From Micromonospora solifontis (GTDB taxonomy: Bacteria > Actinomycetota > Actinomycetes > Mycobacteriales > Micromonosporaceae), in assembly GCF_003725545.1 (NCBI RefSeq), contig NZ_RJLN01000054.1:1-36551 (forward strand): a stretch of DNA of 36,551 nucleotides, given 5' to 3'. The translations under genes were made by a program, and so were the position numbers. Each line of letters opens with the position of its first letter. Position 1 is the stretch's first letter. Below, piece after piece: positions 1-7,519 of this stretch. Below the pieces are notes generated by a model. It ran no database searches. It was not told the origin of the DNA and saw only the letters and a list, made by a program, of their open reading frames with translations.

Positions 1-342
1 CTACAGCGGGGCGAGGCGAACACCCGCTGGCGCGATTTTGCCGACGTGTACCTGCTGTCCGGCCAGCACGATGTGGACGGGGACGAACTCGCCACCGCCG
101 TGCGGCGGGTTGCCGCTTATCGCGAGGTGATGGCGGTGTCGCTGAGCGAGGTCCTCGACGGCTACGCGACGCTGGCCCAATCACGGTGGGCGGCCTGGCG
201 GCGCAAACACCGCCTCGAAGAGCGGCTGCCCCAGGATTTCGGAGTGGTGCAGCGCGCGTTCCTGCTTGCCGATCGGGCACTGTCTGGAGCCTCGCGGGGA
301 CAGACCTGGCACGCGGGGTCCACCGCATGGGTGGCCCGGTGA
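1..342 (+). CDS. Nucleotidyltransferase AbiEii/AbiGii-type toxin, C-terminal part
   Basis: The open frame runs in from the left edge and stops at 342, so only about 113 C-terminal residues are present. It reads R-W-R-D-F-A-D-V-Y-L-L near its start, followed by DGDELATAVRRVAAYR and a W-A-A-W-R-R segment. I recognise this as the C-terminal part of actinobacterial AbiEii/AbiGii nucleotidyltransferase proteins, the toxin side of type IV toxin-antitoxin or phage-abortive systems. The GTG at 46 is an internal valine, since the frame is open and matches the family upstream of it. The nucleotidyltransferase active site and any antitoxin gene would lie outside the window. Bases 343-472 after it hold no convincing gene. 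The family call rests on remembered similarity. Confidence 0.72.
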   Translation, partial: LQRGEANTRWRDFADVYLLSGQHDVDGDELATAVRRVAAYREVMAVSLSEVLDGYATLAQSRWAAWRRKHRLEERLPQDFGVVQRAFLLADRALSGASRGQTWHAGSTAWVAR

Positions 343-472
343 CCCCGGGGTAGTGCGGGTCTTCGGCGACATTGCCGATCTGATCAGCTGCCTCCGGTGA
401 CGTCGCGTCAGGCGGCGAGGGCCTCGGCGAGCTTCACCGGGACGGCGCGTCGAACAGAATCGGCGAGAACGA

Positions 473-1243
473 TCATGGCTGTCGGCGGATGCCGGTGTCG
501 GTGGGGGCCGTTTCGGGTCTGGTGTGCAGGACTTCGCGGGCCTGTTCGGCGGCGCGGGTGATGCTCTCGCTGATGAAGTCGAGGAAGCGGGCGATGTTCT
601 CCAGGCGGGCGGCGGCCGGGGTGTGCGGGCCGAGGATGGCGACGCCCTGGCGTGCGGTCTCGACGAGCTGGTCGTTGGCTCGGGCGCTGGCGATCGTCGC
701 CTGGTAGAAGAGCTCGTCGTCGACGAGGTACCGGTCCCGGCGGCGTTCGTCGCGTTCCCGGCGGACGAGGCTCTGGCTCTCCAGGAAGGCGATCGCCTTG
801 GAGATCGACGCCGGGCTGACCTGGAGGCGCTGGGCGAGTTGAGACGCGGTGAGGCTGCCTGCGTCGGTGGTGAACAGGCAGGTCAGCACCCGGGCTCCCA
901 TCTTGTTCAGGCCCGAGCCCATGAGCACCGTGGTGAGGGTCTCCTCGTACTCGGCCAGGGCCTCGGCGTCGCGTCCGGCTTGCTGGGGGACTGACTCCGG
1001 CCCGCGGGAGGGGGCGGGCCGGCGCCGGTGCGCGCGGCGTTCGGTGGCGCGGTGGGCCAGGTCGGCGCGGTAGGCGGTGGGGCCGCCGTTGCGCATCACC
1101 TCACGTGTGATCGTCGAGGTCGGCCGGTTGAGGCGCCGGGCGATCTCGGCGTAGGGGAGGCTGTCGGCCAGCCCCAGCGCGATCTGCTGGCGTTCCTGCT
1201 GGGTGAGCCTGCCTCCCGGCATCGCGATCTCCCTGGTGATCAT
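473..1243 (-). CDS. Two-HTH transcriptional regulator (IS30-like HTH plus GbsR/MarR-type HTH)
   Basis: This is a 256-residue DNA-binding protein, probably the regulator of the divergent genes at 1459-2943. Residues about 12-60 (LTQQERQQIALGLADSLPYA, then IARRLNRPTSTITREVMRNG) look like the helix-turn-helix of IS30-family transposases. Residues about 100-170 (VLTCLFTTDAGSLTASQLAQ, then SPASISKAIAFLESQSLVRR) form a winged helix of GbsR/MarR type with a basic wing. The C-terminal helices (ARQGVAILG, ARLENIARFLDFISE) probably dimerise. The frame stays open upstream to 1447, but that part covers the promoter region. ATG 1243 has AGGGA upstream; ATG 1222 (MPGGRLT) has AGGGAG seven bases upstream and is an equally good start. 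Regulator role is inferred from domains and divergent layout. Confidence 0.82.
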   Translation of the reverse strand: MITREIAMPGGRLTQQERQQIALGLADSLPYAEIARRLNRPTSTITREVMRNGGPTAYRADLAHRATERRAHRRRPAPSRGPESVPQQAGRDAEALAEYEETLTTVLMGSGLNKMGARVLTCLFTTDAGSLTASQLAQRLQVSPASISKAIAFLESQSLVRRERDERRRDRYLVDDELFYQATIASARANDQLVETARQGVAILGPHTPAAARLENIARFLDFISESITRAAEQAREVLHTRPETAPTDTGIRRQP

Positions 1244-1311
1244 CCGGCGGTCCCTGACCCCCTGACGATAGCGTTCACTGTTCATCCATTGCAATGTGCC
1301 GACTGGCTTTC

Positions 1312-1422
1312 GTTGCGTTACTCCGGAGACTGTTGCAACGATTTCTATAGCTCCACCTGGGAAGACTGCTGTCCAGTGCAACAAAAGCGTTGCCGAGGAC
1401 TGGAAAGCAACGTAGCTTTTCC
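1312..1422. promoter_or_regulatory. Divergent control region with repeated GTTGC/GCAAC elements
   Basis: The gap between the two-HTH regulator and the DUF4097-like gene is richer in A/T than its surroundings. It carries five copies of GTTGC or its complement: 1312-1316, the palindrome GTTGCAAC at 1332-1339, an inverted pair GCAAC/GTTGC at 1378-1393 with a six-base spacer, and GCAAC at 1407-1411. The last lies inside a further inverted repeat (AAAGC 1404-1408, GCTTT 1415-1419). This is what an operator for the adjacent dimeric regulator would look like. Binding is inferred. Confidence 0.45.
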
Positions 1423-1458
1423 CGTATCGGAAACAACGAACGAGCACCGGAGCGCATG

Positions 1459-2124
1459 ATGCAGAAGTTCGACACCCCCGCCCCGATCTCCGCCGTCCTG
1501 GCCATCCCCGCCGGACGCATCCAGTTTATCGCCGCCGACCGGGCCGACACCGTCGTCGAGATCCGGCCCGCCAACGCCGCCAAGAGCCGCGACGTCCAGA
1601 CCGCCGAGCAGACCACGGTCGGCTACGCCGACGGCGTCCTGCGGATCCACGCCCCCGAGCCCGCCAACCGGCTCGTCGGCGCCGCCGGATCCGTCGAGGT
1701 CACCGTCCAGCTGCCCGCCGGCTCCGGCGTCGAGGCCAGGGCCGCCAGCGCCGAGTTCCGTGGCGTCGGCCGCCTCGGCGACGTCGCCGTCGACGGCGCG
1801 TACCGCCAGATCAAGATCGACGAGGCCGCCCGCGTCCGCCTTACCGCGATCGACGGCGACGTCGAGGTCGGCCGGCTCAACGGCCCCGCCGAGATCAGCA
1901 CCGCACGGGGCGACATCCGGATCACCGAGGCCGTGCGCGGCACGGTCGTCCTGTGTACCCAGTCCGGCGACATCTCGGTCGCCGCCGCCCCCGGCGTCTC
2001 GGCCGCCCTGGACGCCGGCACCGGCTACGGCCGTATCAGCAACGCCCTCAAGAACGACGGCAGCACCGAACTCGACATCCGCGCCACCACCTCCCACGGC
2101 GACATCACCGCCAGCAGCCTCTGA
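1459..2124 (+). CDS. DUF4097-like beta-helix protein
   Basis: A 221-residue protein with no signal peptide or membrane segment. It is made of short beta-strand repeats ending in small residues (VEVGRLNGPAEISTARGDIR, ITEAVRGTVVLCTQSGDISV), the pattern of the DUF4097/DUF4098 family, which is predicted to fold as a right-handed beta-helix. Its biochemical role is unknown. ATG 1459 is chosen because GGAG at 1449-1452 is six bases upstream; an adjacent ATG at 1456 would leave only three. It lies divergent to the two-HTH regulator and 12 bases ahead of an alpha/beta hydrolase. I recall this regulator/DUF4097 pairing from other actinomycetes, where an ABC transporter or hydrolase may follow. Confidence 0.8.
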   Translation: MQKFDTPAPISAVLAIPAGRIQFIAADRADTVVEIRPANAAKSRDVQTAEQTTVGYADGVLRIHAPEPANRLVGAAGSVEVTVQLPAGSGVEARAASAEFRGVGRLGDVAVDGAYRQIKIDEAARVRLTAIDGDVEVGRLNGPAEISTARGDIRITEAVRGTVVLCTQSGDISVAAAPGVSAALDAGTGYGRISNALKNDGSTELDIRATTSHGDITASSL

Positions 2125-2136
2125 AGGAGCAGAACC

Positions 2137-2943
2137 ATGACGAAGATCAGCGCTTCCGCGACCAGTTCGACGTGGACCGGCCTGGTGCCGGTCGAGGACA
2201 CGGCCCTGGCCGTCACCGACACCGGCGGTCCCGGCGTCCCGGTGGTCTACCTCAACGGCCAGTTCGCCACCCAGGGTTACTGGCGGCGGGTCATCGCCGA
2301 ACTGGGGACGGGGTGGCGGCACATCACCTACGACGAGCGGGCGCGCGGCAGATCGAAGCGTTCGGCGGACTATTCCTTCGAGGCAGCCGTCCGGGACGTC
2401 GACGCCGTGCTCGCGGCCCGGGGCGTGGACCGGGCACTGCTGGTGGGCTGGTCCTACGGGGCGGTCGTCGGGGCGCACTGGGCCAGCCGGCATCCGGACC
2501 GTACCGTGGGCGCGGTCCTGGTCGACGGCGCGTTCCCGTACGACTGGCTCGACGACGCCATGGAGCAGCGGATCCGGAAGCTGTTCCGGCGGATGAGCTG
2601 GTTCCTGCCGCTGCTGCGCCCGACGGGCCTGGCGCCGCGGATGACCGCCGAACAGCAGGCGAACAGCAACATCGAACTCGGCCGGCTCTCCCGCGAGCGC
2701 GAGCTGGGCCCCGTGCTGGACCGCATCACCGTCCCGACGCGGTACGTGGTCGCGTCGGGAACGTCCTTCGGCAGCCGCGGCGACGAGCAGGAACGCATCC
2801 GTACCAGCCTCGACGCGGTGACCACCCGCAACCCGAACATCCAGATCGCGGCGAAGGTCACCAGCAACCACGGGGCGATCCTCAAGAAGGACTACGCGGC
2901 CGTCGCCGAGGCCGTTCGCGAGGTCGCCGGCCGCGATCGCTGA
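2137..2943 (+). CDS. Alpha/beta fold hydrolase
   Basis: A 268-residue single-domain cytoplasmic hydrolase. The nucleophile elbow is GWSYG at 104-108 (Ser106). The oxyanion-side loop is VYLNGQ at about 37-42, followed by a DERARGRS segment at 67-74 typical of the fold. The catalytic histidine is probably His245 in SNHGAI; the acid is not obvious, with Asp216 a candidate. AAGGAG at 2124-2129 overlaps the stop of the preceding gene and is seven bases before the ATG, so the two genes form one transcript. A strong hairpin follows. The substrate cannot be predicted: related proteins include esterases, haloperoxidase-like enzymes and lactone hydrolases. Confidence 0.88.
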   Translation: MTKISASATSSTWTGLVPVEDTALAVTDTGGPGVPVVYLNGQFATQGYWRRVIAELGTGWRHITYDERARGRSKRSADYSFEAAVRDVDAVLAARGVDRALLVGWSYGAVVGAHWASRHPDRTVGAVLVDGAFPYDWLDDAMEQRIRKLFRRMSWFLPLLRPTGLAPRMTAEQQANSNIELGRLSRERELGPVLDRITVPTRYVVASGTSFGSRGDEQERIRTSLDAVTTRNPNIQIAAKVTSNHGAILKKDYAAVAEAVREVAGRDR

Positions 2944-2975
2944 TGAGAGGACGCAGCGGACCGAGGACCAGGATT

Positions 2976-3011
2976 GGCGGGTTGTGGCCGGGTGACCGGC
3001 CACAACCCGCC
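2976..3011. terminator. Bidirectional hairpin between convergent genes
   Basis: A perfect 16-bp inverted repeat (arms 2976-2991 and 2996-3011) encloses a GTGA loop. It lies between the hydrolase gene ending at 2943 and the ABC permease gene ending at 3020 on the other strand. There is no T-tract, as is usual in high-GC actinomycetes. Its position suits a terminator serving both strands. Confidence 0.75.
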
Positions 3012-3019
3012 AGGACCGG

Positions 3020-4285
3020 TCAGGGCGTGGCGAGCGCCTCGGTGGGCGCGAGCCGGGCCGCCCGGATCGCCGGGTACAGCCCGGCGAGGGCCCCGATCAG
3101 CAGGGTCGCCCCGAGCCCGCCGGCCACCGCCCACACCGGCACCACCGTCGGCCACGCCTGGGAGAACGCGTACGCCGTCGTGACCCCGCTGCCGAGCAGG
3201 ACCCCGCCGACGCCGCCCAGGGCGGACAGCAGCAGGGACTCGGCCAGGAACTGGGTGCGTACCTGGCCCCGGGTCGCGCCGAGCGACCGGCGCAGGCCGA
3301 TCTCCGGGCGGCGCTCCAGCACCGAGATCACCATCGTGTTCGCCACCCCGACCCCGCCGACCAGCAGGGCGACCGCGCCGAGGCCGAGCAGCAGCCCGGT
3401 GAACGCCTCGTCGGTGGCCTGCTTCGCGGCGAGCGCGTCGGACGGCCGCGCCACCTTCACCTCGTCGGGTGCCTCCGGGTTGGCCGTGGCGCCGAGCACC
3501 CCGCGCACCGCCTCGACCGCCGTGTCCGACGTCCGGGCGTACACGGTGGTCGGGTGCCCGTCAAAGCCCAGGTACGAGGCTGCGGCGTCCCAGCCGACCA
3601 GCGCGGACAGGTCCAGCTCCGGCGCCAGCGGCGCGGGCGCGAGGATCCCCACCACGGTGAACCACCGGTTGCCGACCTGCACCTGCACGTCCGGACCGGC
3701 GGCGCCGATGCCCAGCCGCCGGGCCGTGGTGGCCCCGAGCACCACCGCCGGGTAGCGCGCGGTGGCGGCGTTGAGCCAGGCGCCGCTGGCCACCTCCAGC
3801 CCGACGGTGTCCCGCAGCTCCAGGCCGGCGGCCCGGGCGGCGATCCCGCCGCTCTCGCCCCGGGCGATCAGGTCCGACCGGTAGACCCGCGCGTCGGCCA
3901 GCAGCCCGGTGGCGGCGACCTGCCGCACCGGCCCGATCCGCCCGATCATCGCCACCGACTCGGTCGGCAGTTGGGCGTCGCCGCCGAAGAGCGTGTTGCC
4001 CGGGCTGACGGTGAGCAGGTTGGTGCCGAGCCGCGCAAGGGTGCGGTCCAGCTCCGCCCGGGACGACGCGGAGATCCCGACGACCGCCACCATCGCGGCG
4101 ATCCCGATCGCGATGCCCAACGCCGACAGGAACGCCCGCAGCGGCCGGGTGCGCAGCCCGACCCCACCGACCCGCAGCACGTCGCGGGGCCGCAGCCGGG
4201 CGGGCGCCAGCCGCGGCGGCCGGCGCTCGCCGGCACCGCGCTGGGCCGTGGGACCGCCGTCCAGCACGCCGAGCCCGCTACTCAT
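3020..4285 (-). CDS. FtsX/MacB-type ABC transporter permease
   Basis: A 421-residue membrane protein of the MacB/FtsX class. A transmembrane helix at about 50-72 is followed by a large extracytoplasmic MacB_PCD-like region (about 75-290, including LGTNLLTVSPG and GDTV-type strands). Three C-terminal helices lie at about 295-320, 346-375 and 383-408. The conserved cytoplasmic loop ERRPEIGLRRSLGATRGQVR lies between the second and third helices, and the protein ends in the typical AARLAPTEAL. ATG 4285 overlaps the ATPase stop by four bases. With that ATPase and the membrane-fusion protein it should form a MacAB-like tripartite exporter or envelope mechanotransmission machine. The cargo is unknown. 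Confidence 0.93.
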   Translation of the reverse strand: MSSGLGVLDGGPTAQRGAGERRPPRLAPARLRPRDVLRVGGVGLRTRPLRAFLSALGIAIGIAAMVAVVGISASSRAELDRTLARLGTNLLTVSPGNTLFGGDAQLPTESVAMIGRIGPVRQVAATGLLADARVYRSDLIARGESGGIAARAAGLELRDTVGLEVASGAWLNAATARYPAVVLGATTARRLGIGAAGPDVQVQVGNRWFTVVGILAPAPLAPELDLSALVGWDAAASYLGFDGHPTTVYARTSDTAVEAVRGVLGATANPEAPDEVKVARPSDALAAKQATDEAFTGLLLGLGAVALLVGGVGVANTMVISVLERRPEIGLRRSLGATRGQVRTQFLAESLLLSALGGVGGVLLGSGVTTAYAFSQAWPTVVPVWAVAGGLGATLLIGALAGLYPAIRAARLAPTEALATP

Positions 4286-4971
4286 GCCGACACCTCCGCC
4301 GGTCGGTGGTCGGCCACGATCCGACCGTCGCGCATCTGCACCCGGCGGGGCAGACCGGCGGCGATCTCCAGGTCGTGCGTGATCACCACGATGGTCGTCC
4401 CGGTCGCGTGCAGGTCGCGCAGCAGCGCCAGCACCGCGGCGCCGGACGCCGAGTCCAGGTTGCCGGTCGGCTCGTCGGCCAGCAGCAGCGCCGGCTCACC
4501 CACCACCGCGCGGGCGATCGCCACCCGCTGCCGCTCGCCGCCGGACAGCTCGTGCGGCCGGTGGGCGAGCCGGTGCCCCAACCCCACCCGGACCAGCGCG
4601 GCCTCCGCGCGCCGCCGCCGCTCCCGCAGGGGTACGCCCGCGTAGAGCAGCCCGTCGGCGACGTTGTCGCGGACCGGCACGTTCGGCGCGAGGTGGAACT
4701 GCTGGAAGACGAAGCCGATCCGGGACGACCGGAGCGCGGAAAGCTGCCGGTCGGTGAGCGTCGCCACGTCGTGCCCGTCGATGCGTACCCGGCCGGTGGA
4801 CGGGCGATCCAGGGTGCCGACCAGGTGCAGCATGGTCGACTTGCCCGACCCGGAGGGGCCGACGATCGCGACCAGCTCGCCGTGGTCGATGGTCAGCGAC
4901 ACCCCGTCGAGGGCCCGCACGCCGCCCGGGTAGACCTTGCTCACCCCGGCCAGGTCGACGACCCCGGTCAC
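4282..4971 (-). CDS. MacB/LolD-type ABC transporter ATP-binding protein
   Basis: A 229-residue nucleotide-binding subunit with all expected motifs: Walker A GPSGSGKS at 38-45, Q-loop at about 90, signature LSGGERQR at 142-149, Walker B LLLADEP at 162-168 followed by TGNLD, and the switch histidine His199 (VITHD). TGNLDS and the FVFQQFHL segment are characteristic of the LolD/MacB/FtsE subgroup. The start is GTG at 4971, overlapping the stop of the membrane-fusion gene by four bases; the gene's own stop overlaps the permease start in the same way. It powers the adjacent permease. Confidence 0.95.
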   Translation of the reverse strand: MTGVVDLAGVSKVYPGGVRALDGVSLTIDHGELVAIVGPSGSGKSTMLHLVGTLDRPSTGRVRIDGHDVATLTDRQLSALRSSRIGFVFQQFHLAPNVPVRDNVADGLLYAGVPLRERRRRAEAALVRVGLGHRLAHRPHELSGGERQRVAIARAVVGEPALLLADEPTGNLDSASGAAVLALLRDLHATGTTIVVITHDLEIAAGLPRRVQMRDGRIVADHRPAEVSA

Positions 4972-6179
4972 GTCGGCATCCCCACGGTCGCGCCCTCGGT
5001 CAGCCCGGCACCGGAGACCTCCACCCGGCCGGCGGCGAACAGGCCGGTCGTCACGGCCACGGTCCGGGTGGTCGAGCCCTCGACCAGTTGCACGCCGTAC
5101 CCGCCCTCGGCCAGCGCGAGCAGCGCGGCGACCGGCACGGTCAGCACGTCCCGGCGCTCGGCGGCGGTGAACGCCACCTTGGCCGAGGCCTGGTCGAAGC
5201 CGGTCAGCGCCTTCGGGTCGGCCACGGTCACGGTGACCTCGATGGTGGTGGTCGGCTCGTTCTGGCCGCCGGCCCCACCGCCGCCCCCGGTCTCGATCAC
5301 CGTCTCCGTCGTGGCGACCGTCCCGGCGACCTCCTTGCCGTTGGGCAGGGTGACGGTCACCTTGGCACCCTTCTTCGCCAGCCGCTCGTCGTCGACCTCC
5401 AGCGACACCGTCACCACCCGGGTGGTGCCGGTCCAGGTCAGCACCGCCTGCCCGGGCTGGGCCGGGTCGCCGGCGTCCGCCTCGTGGCTCTCCACCCGCA
5501 CCGGGCCGGGGGCGTAGACGACCCGGCCCAGCTCGACCCGGCCGGTCTCCGGCAGGTCGAGGTCCTCCTGCCAGTCCCGCACCGCGTCCGCGGTGGCCGA
5601 GGTGTACTCGTCGTCGACGGTGAAGCCGGAGTAGCCGAGTGCGTCCAGGTTCCGCTCCAACTGCCGCACGTCCGCGCCGGACATGCCCGGCCCCAGCGTC
5701 CGGTAGGCCGGCAGCGACCCGTACAGCAGCACCACCTTCGCGTCGTCGACCGCGTACAGCGGTTTGCCCCGCGCGACCTGGCTGCCGGTGTCGGCCAGCC
5801 AGGTGACGGTGCCGCCGCCGCGGGCCGCCGCGGTGTGGGTGGCGCCGTAGCCGAGCTCCCCGTCGAAGCTCTCCGTGTCGGTCAGGGTCTGCCGGGTGAC
5901 CTGGGCGGTCGCCGGTGGCAGGCCGCCGCGGGCCGGCGTACCCCCGTCGCGGCCACCGTCCGCGACCGCGGCGGTGACGCCCGCCGCGGCGGCGACCACC
6001 ACCGCCGAGGCGACCACGATCGGGGTACGCGCGCGACGCCGACGGCGGCCGCGTTCACCGGTCGACGCCTGCGTCGCTGGCGGATCGGCCGGCGCGGCGG
6101 CCGTCGCCACGGTGGTGCTGGCGTTGACCGGGGCCGGTGCCTGCGGGGCCCGCAGATCCGGCTCGCTGCGCGCGGTCAC
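4968..6179 (-). CDS. Membrane-fusion (HlyD/MacA-like) protein with peptidoglycan-binding domain
   Basis: A 403-residue protein. The N-terminal 40 residues are Ala/Pro/Thr-rich, followed by a basic cluster (RGRRRRRART at 43-52), a transmembrane helix at about 53-73 and an extracytoplasmic part. The latter holds a PG_binding_1-like domain at about 165-215 (MSGADVRQLERNLDALGY, AVRDWQEDLDL). Barrel-sandwich and beta-barrel regions of efflux adaptors then follow to the end. The start is GTG 6179, four bases overlapping the lipoprotein stop; the open frame further upstream is only the shadow of that lipoprotein gene. It should link the permease to the cell wall. A Gly-rich loop at about 298-305 interrupts the barrel. 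Confidence 0.88.
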   Translation of the reverse strand: MTARSEPDLRAPQAPAPVNASTTVATAAAPADPPATQASTGERGRRRRRARTPIVVASAVVVAAAAGVTAAVADGGRDGGTPARGGLPPATAQVTRQTLTDTESFDGELGYGATHTAAARGGGTVTWLADTGSQVARGKPLYAVDDAKVVLLYGSLPAYRTLGPGMSGADVRQLERNLDALGYSGFTVDDEYTSATADAVRDWQEDLDLPETGRVELGRVVYAPGPVRVESHEADAGDPAQPGQAVLTWTGTTRVVTVSLEVDDERLAKKGAKVTVTLPNGKEVAGTVATTETVIETGGGGGAGGQNEPTTTIEVTVTVADPKALTGFDQASAKVAFTAAERRDVLTVPVAALLALAEGGYGVQLVEGSTTRTVAVTTGLFAAGRVEVSGAGLTEGATVGMPT

Positions 6180-6730
6180 GGCTTCCGCTTCAGCATGAGC
6201 GGCGCGCCCTCCTGGCGGCACTTCTCCAGCGCGGCCCGCATCGTCGGGCTGTCCGGATCGAACCCGGCGCCGCCGCTGATTTCGATGCTGCCGTCCGGGC
6301 CCGGGTCGGGGAAGTTCGGCACCCCGTTCTCCCGCATGCACCTGGCCAGCGCCCGCACCTTCTCCACCTGCTCCGGGTCGAGCTTGATCGCCTTGCCGCC
6401 GTTGGGCAGCAGGCTGCGGCACTGCTCCATGGCCCCCTGGACCTTCGACTTGTCGGTCCCCTCGGGCATGCGGATCTTGAAACCGCCGCCCTCGCCGGGC
6501 TCCGGGTCGGGGAAGTCCGGCACCCCGTTCTCCCGCATGCACTTGGCGAACTCGCGCTGCCGGTCCTCGTCCTTCACCGGGGCCACGGTGGCGCTGGGCG
6601 AGGCGCCGCCGGCACCGCCACCGGCTGTGGCCACCTGCTCCCCGTCCCGGTCACCGCCGCCGCAGCCGGCCACCGCCAGGCTCAGCAGCAGCGGCAGGAC
6701 GAGCAGCGTGCCCGACATTCGTCGGCGCAT
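6176..6730 (-). CDS. Lipoprotein with duplicated CMRENGVPxFPDP motif
   Basis: A 184-residue secreted lipoprotein. A signal peptide (MRRRMSG, then a Leu-rich core) ends in lipobox LAVAGC with Cys23 as the lipidated residue. After a Gly/Ser linker there are two copies of a roughly 45-residue unit (about 62-108 and 129-175). Each opens with CMRENGVP, then D or N, then FPDP, and closes with a second Cys in EQCR or EKCR. One disulfide per unit is likely. The motif is familiar in actinomycete lipoproteins beside ABC/HlyD genes, but I know no function. AAGGAG seven bases before the ATG supports the start. It is the first gene of the operon that ends at 3020 and is divergent from the two-component system. 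Confidence 0.85.
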   Translation of the reverse strand: MRRRMSGTLLVLPLLLSLAVAGCGGGDRDGEQVATAGGGAGGASPSATVAPVKDEDRQREFAKCMRENGVPDFPDPEPGEGGGFKIRMPEGTDKSKVQGAMEQCRSLLPNGGKAIKLDPEQVEKVRALARCMRENGVPNFPDPGPDGSIEISGGAGFDPDSPTMRAALEKCRQEGAPLMLKRKP

Positions 6731-6807
6731 GGCACAACTCCTTCCTCCGGGCCGGCGCGGACCGCCGGCCGATACGGACCACTCGACCGCGAGGGCGGTA
6801 TCCCGGG

Positions 6808-6840
6808 CGTAACCACCGGCGTTAACGCCGCCGTTATCGG
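6808..6840. promoter_or_regulatory. Three-repeat operator candidate between efflux operon and response regulator
   Basis: In the 123-base divergent gap, three related words occur at roughly one-helical-turn spacing: GTAACC from 6810, GTTAAC from 6821 and GTTATC from 6833. The middle one lies in the perfect palindrome GGCGTTAACGCC (6818-6829). OmpR-family regulators commonly bind such direct repeats spaced about 11 bases, so this is a plausible site for the response regulator encoded at 6854-7519. It is placed to control both directions. Confidence 0.42.
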
Positions 6841-6853
6841 CGGGCGCGGCACC

Positions 6854-7519
6854 ATGGAAGGCGTGCGGGTGCTGGTGGTCGAGGACGAGACGTTGCTGGC
6901 CGACTCCATCGCGGAGTGGCTGCGCCGGGAGGCGTTCGCGGTGGACGTCGCCTACGACGGGGACGCGGCGCTGGAGCGGCTCGGCGTCACCGACTACGAC
7001 GTGGTGGTGCTCGACCGGGACCTGCCGGTGGTGCACGGCGACGACGTCTGCCGGGCGGTGGTGGACAGCGGCACCGAGACCCGGGTGCTGATGCTGACCG
7101 CCGCCGCGGCCGTCCGGGAACGGGTGGCCGGGCTGGCCCTCGGCGCCGACGACTACCTGGTCAAGCCGTTCGCCCTGGTCGAACTCTCCGCCCGGGTGCA
7201 CGCGCTGGCCCGGCGGGCGCGGCCGGCGGCCCCGCCGAAACTCGCCCGGGCCGGCATCGTGGTCGACCCGGCCCGCCGGGAGGTCTACCGCGACGGCCGG
7301 TACGTGGCGCTGTCCCGCAAGGAGTTCGCGGTGCTGGCCGAGCTGCTCCGGGCCGGCGGGGCGGTGGTCTCCGCCGAGGAACTGCTGGAACGGGCCTGGG
7401 ACGAGCACATCGACCCGTTCACCAACGTGGTCCGGGTGACCGTGATGAAGCTGCGCCGCAAGCTCGGCGACCCGCAGGTCGTCGAGACGGTACCGGGAGT
7501 GGGGTATCAGATCAGGTGA
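6854..7519 (+). CDS. OmpR-family response regulator
   Basis: A 221-residue two-domain regulator. The receiver domain (1-120) has the acidic pair E10/D11, phosphoacceptor Asp54 in VLDRDLP, Thr82 and Lys104 (YLVKPF). The C-terminal winged helix (about 128-221) reads LSRKEFAVLAELL, then VVRVTVMKLRRKL and VETVPGVGYQIR, typical of OmpR/PhoB. ATG 6854 is chosen; no strong ribosome site precedes it, and a GTG at 6863 is the alternative. The stop overlaps the kinase start by four bases. Being divergent from the lipoprotein/ABC operon suggests that operon is its main target. Confidence 0.95.
   Translation: MEGVRVLVVEDETLLADSIAEWLRREAFAVDVAYDGDAALERLGVTDYDVVVLDRDLPVVHGDDVCRAVVDSGTETRVLMLTAAAAVRERVAGLALGADDYLVKPFALVELSARVHALARRARPAAPPKLARAGIVVDPARREVYRDGRYVALSRKEFAVLAELLRAGGAVVSAEELLERAWDEHIDPFTNVVRVTVMKLRRKLGDPQVVETVPGVGYQIR

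Noticed and set aside
408..476. 22-codon minus-strand frame starting in an ATGA overlap with the end of the two-HTH regulator gene
   Set aside because: Too short to judge, with no recognisable sequence; the overlap may be chance. A conserved equivalent in relatives would change this.
473..1243. Transposase remnant (IS30-like N-terminus)
   Set aside because: No DDE catalytic core and no terminal inverted repeats; the rest of the protein is a MarR-like regulator.
1345..3003. Long open minus-strand frame opposite the DUF4097-like and hydrolase genes
   Set aside because: Low-complexity Gly/Asp/Arg composition typical of antisense frames in high-GC DNA; the plus-strand genes have clear families and ribosome sites.
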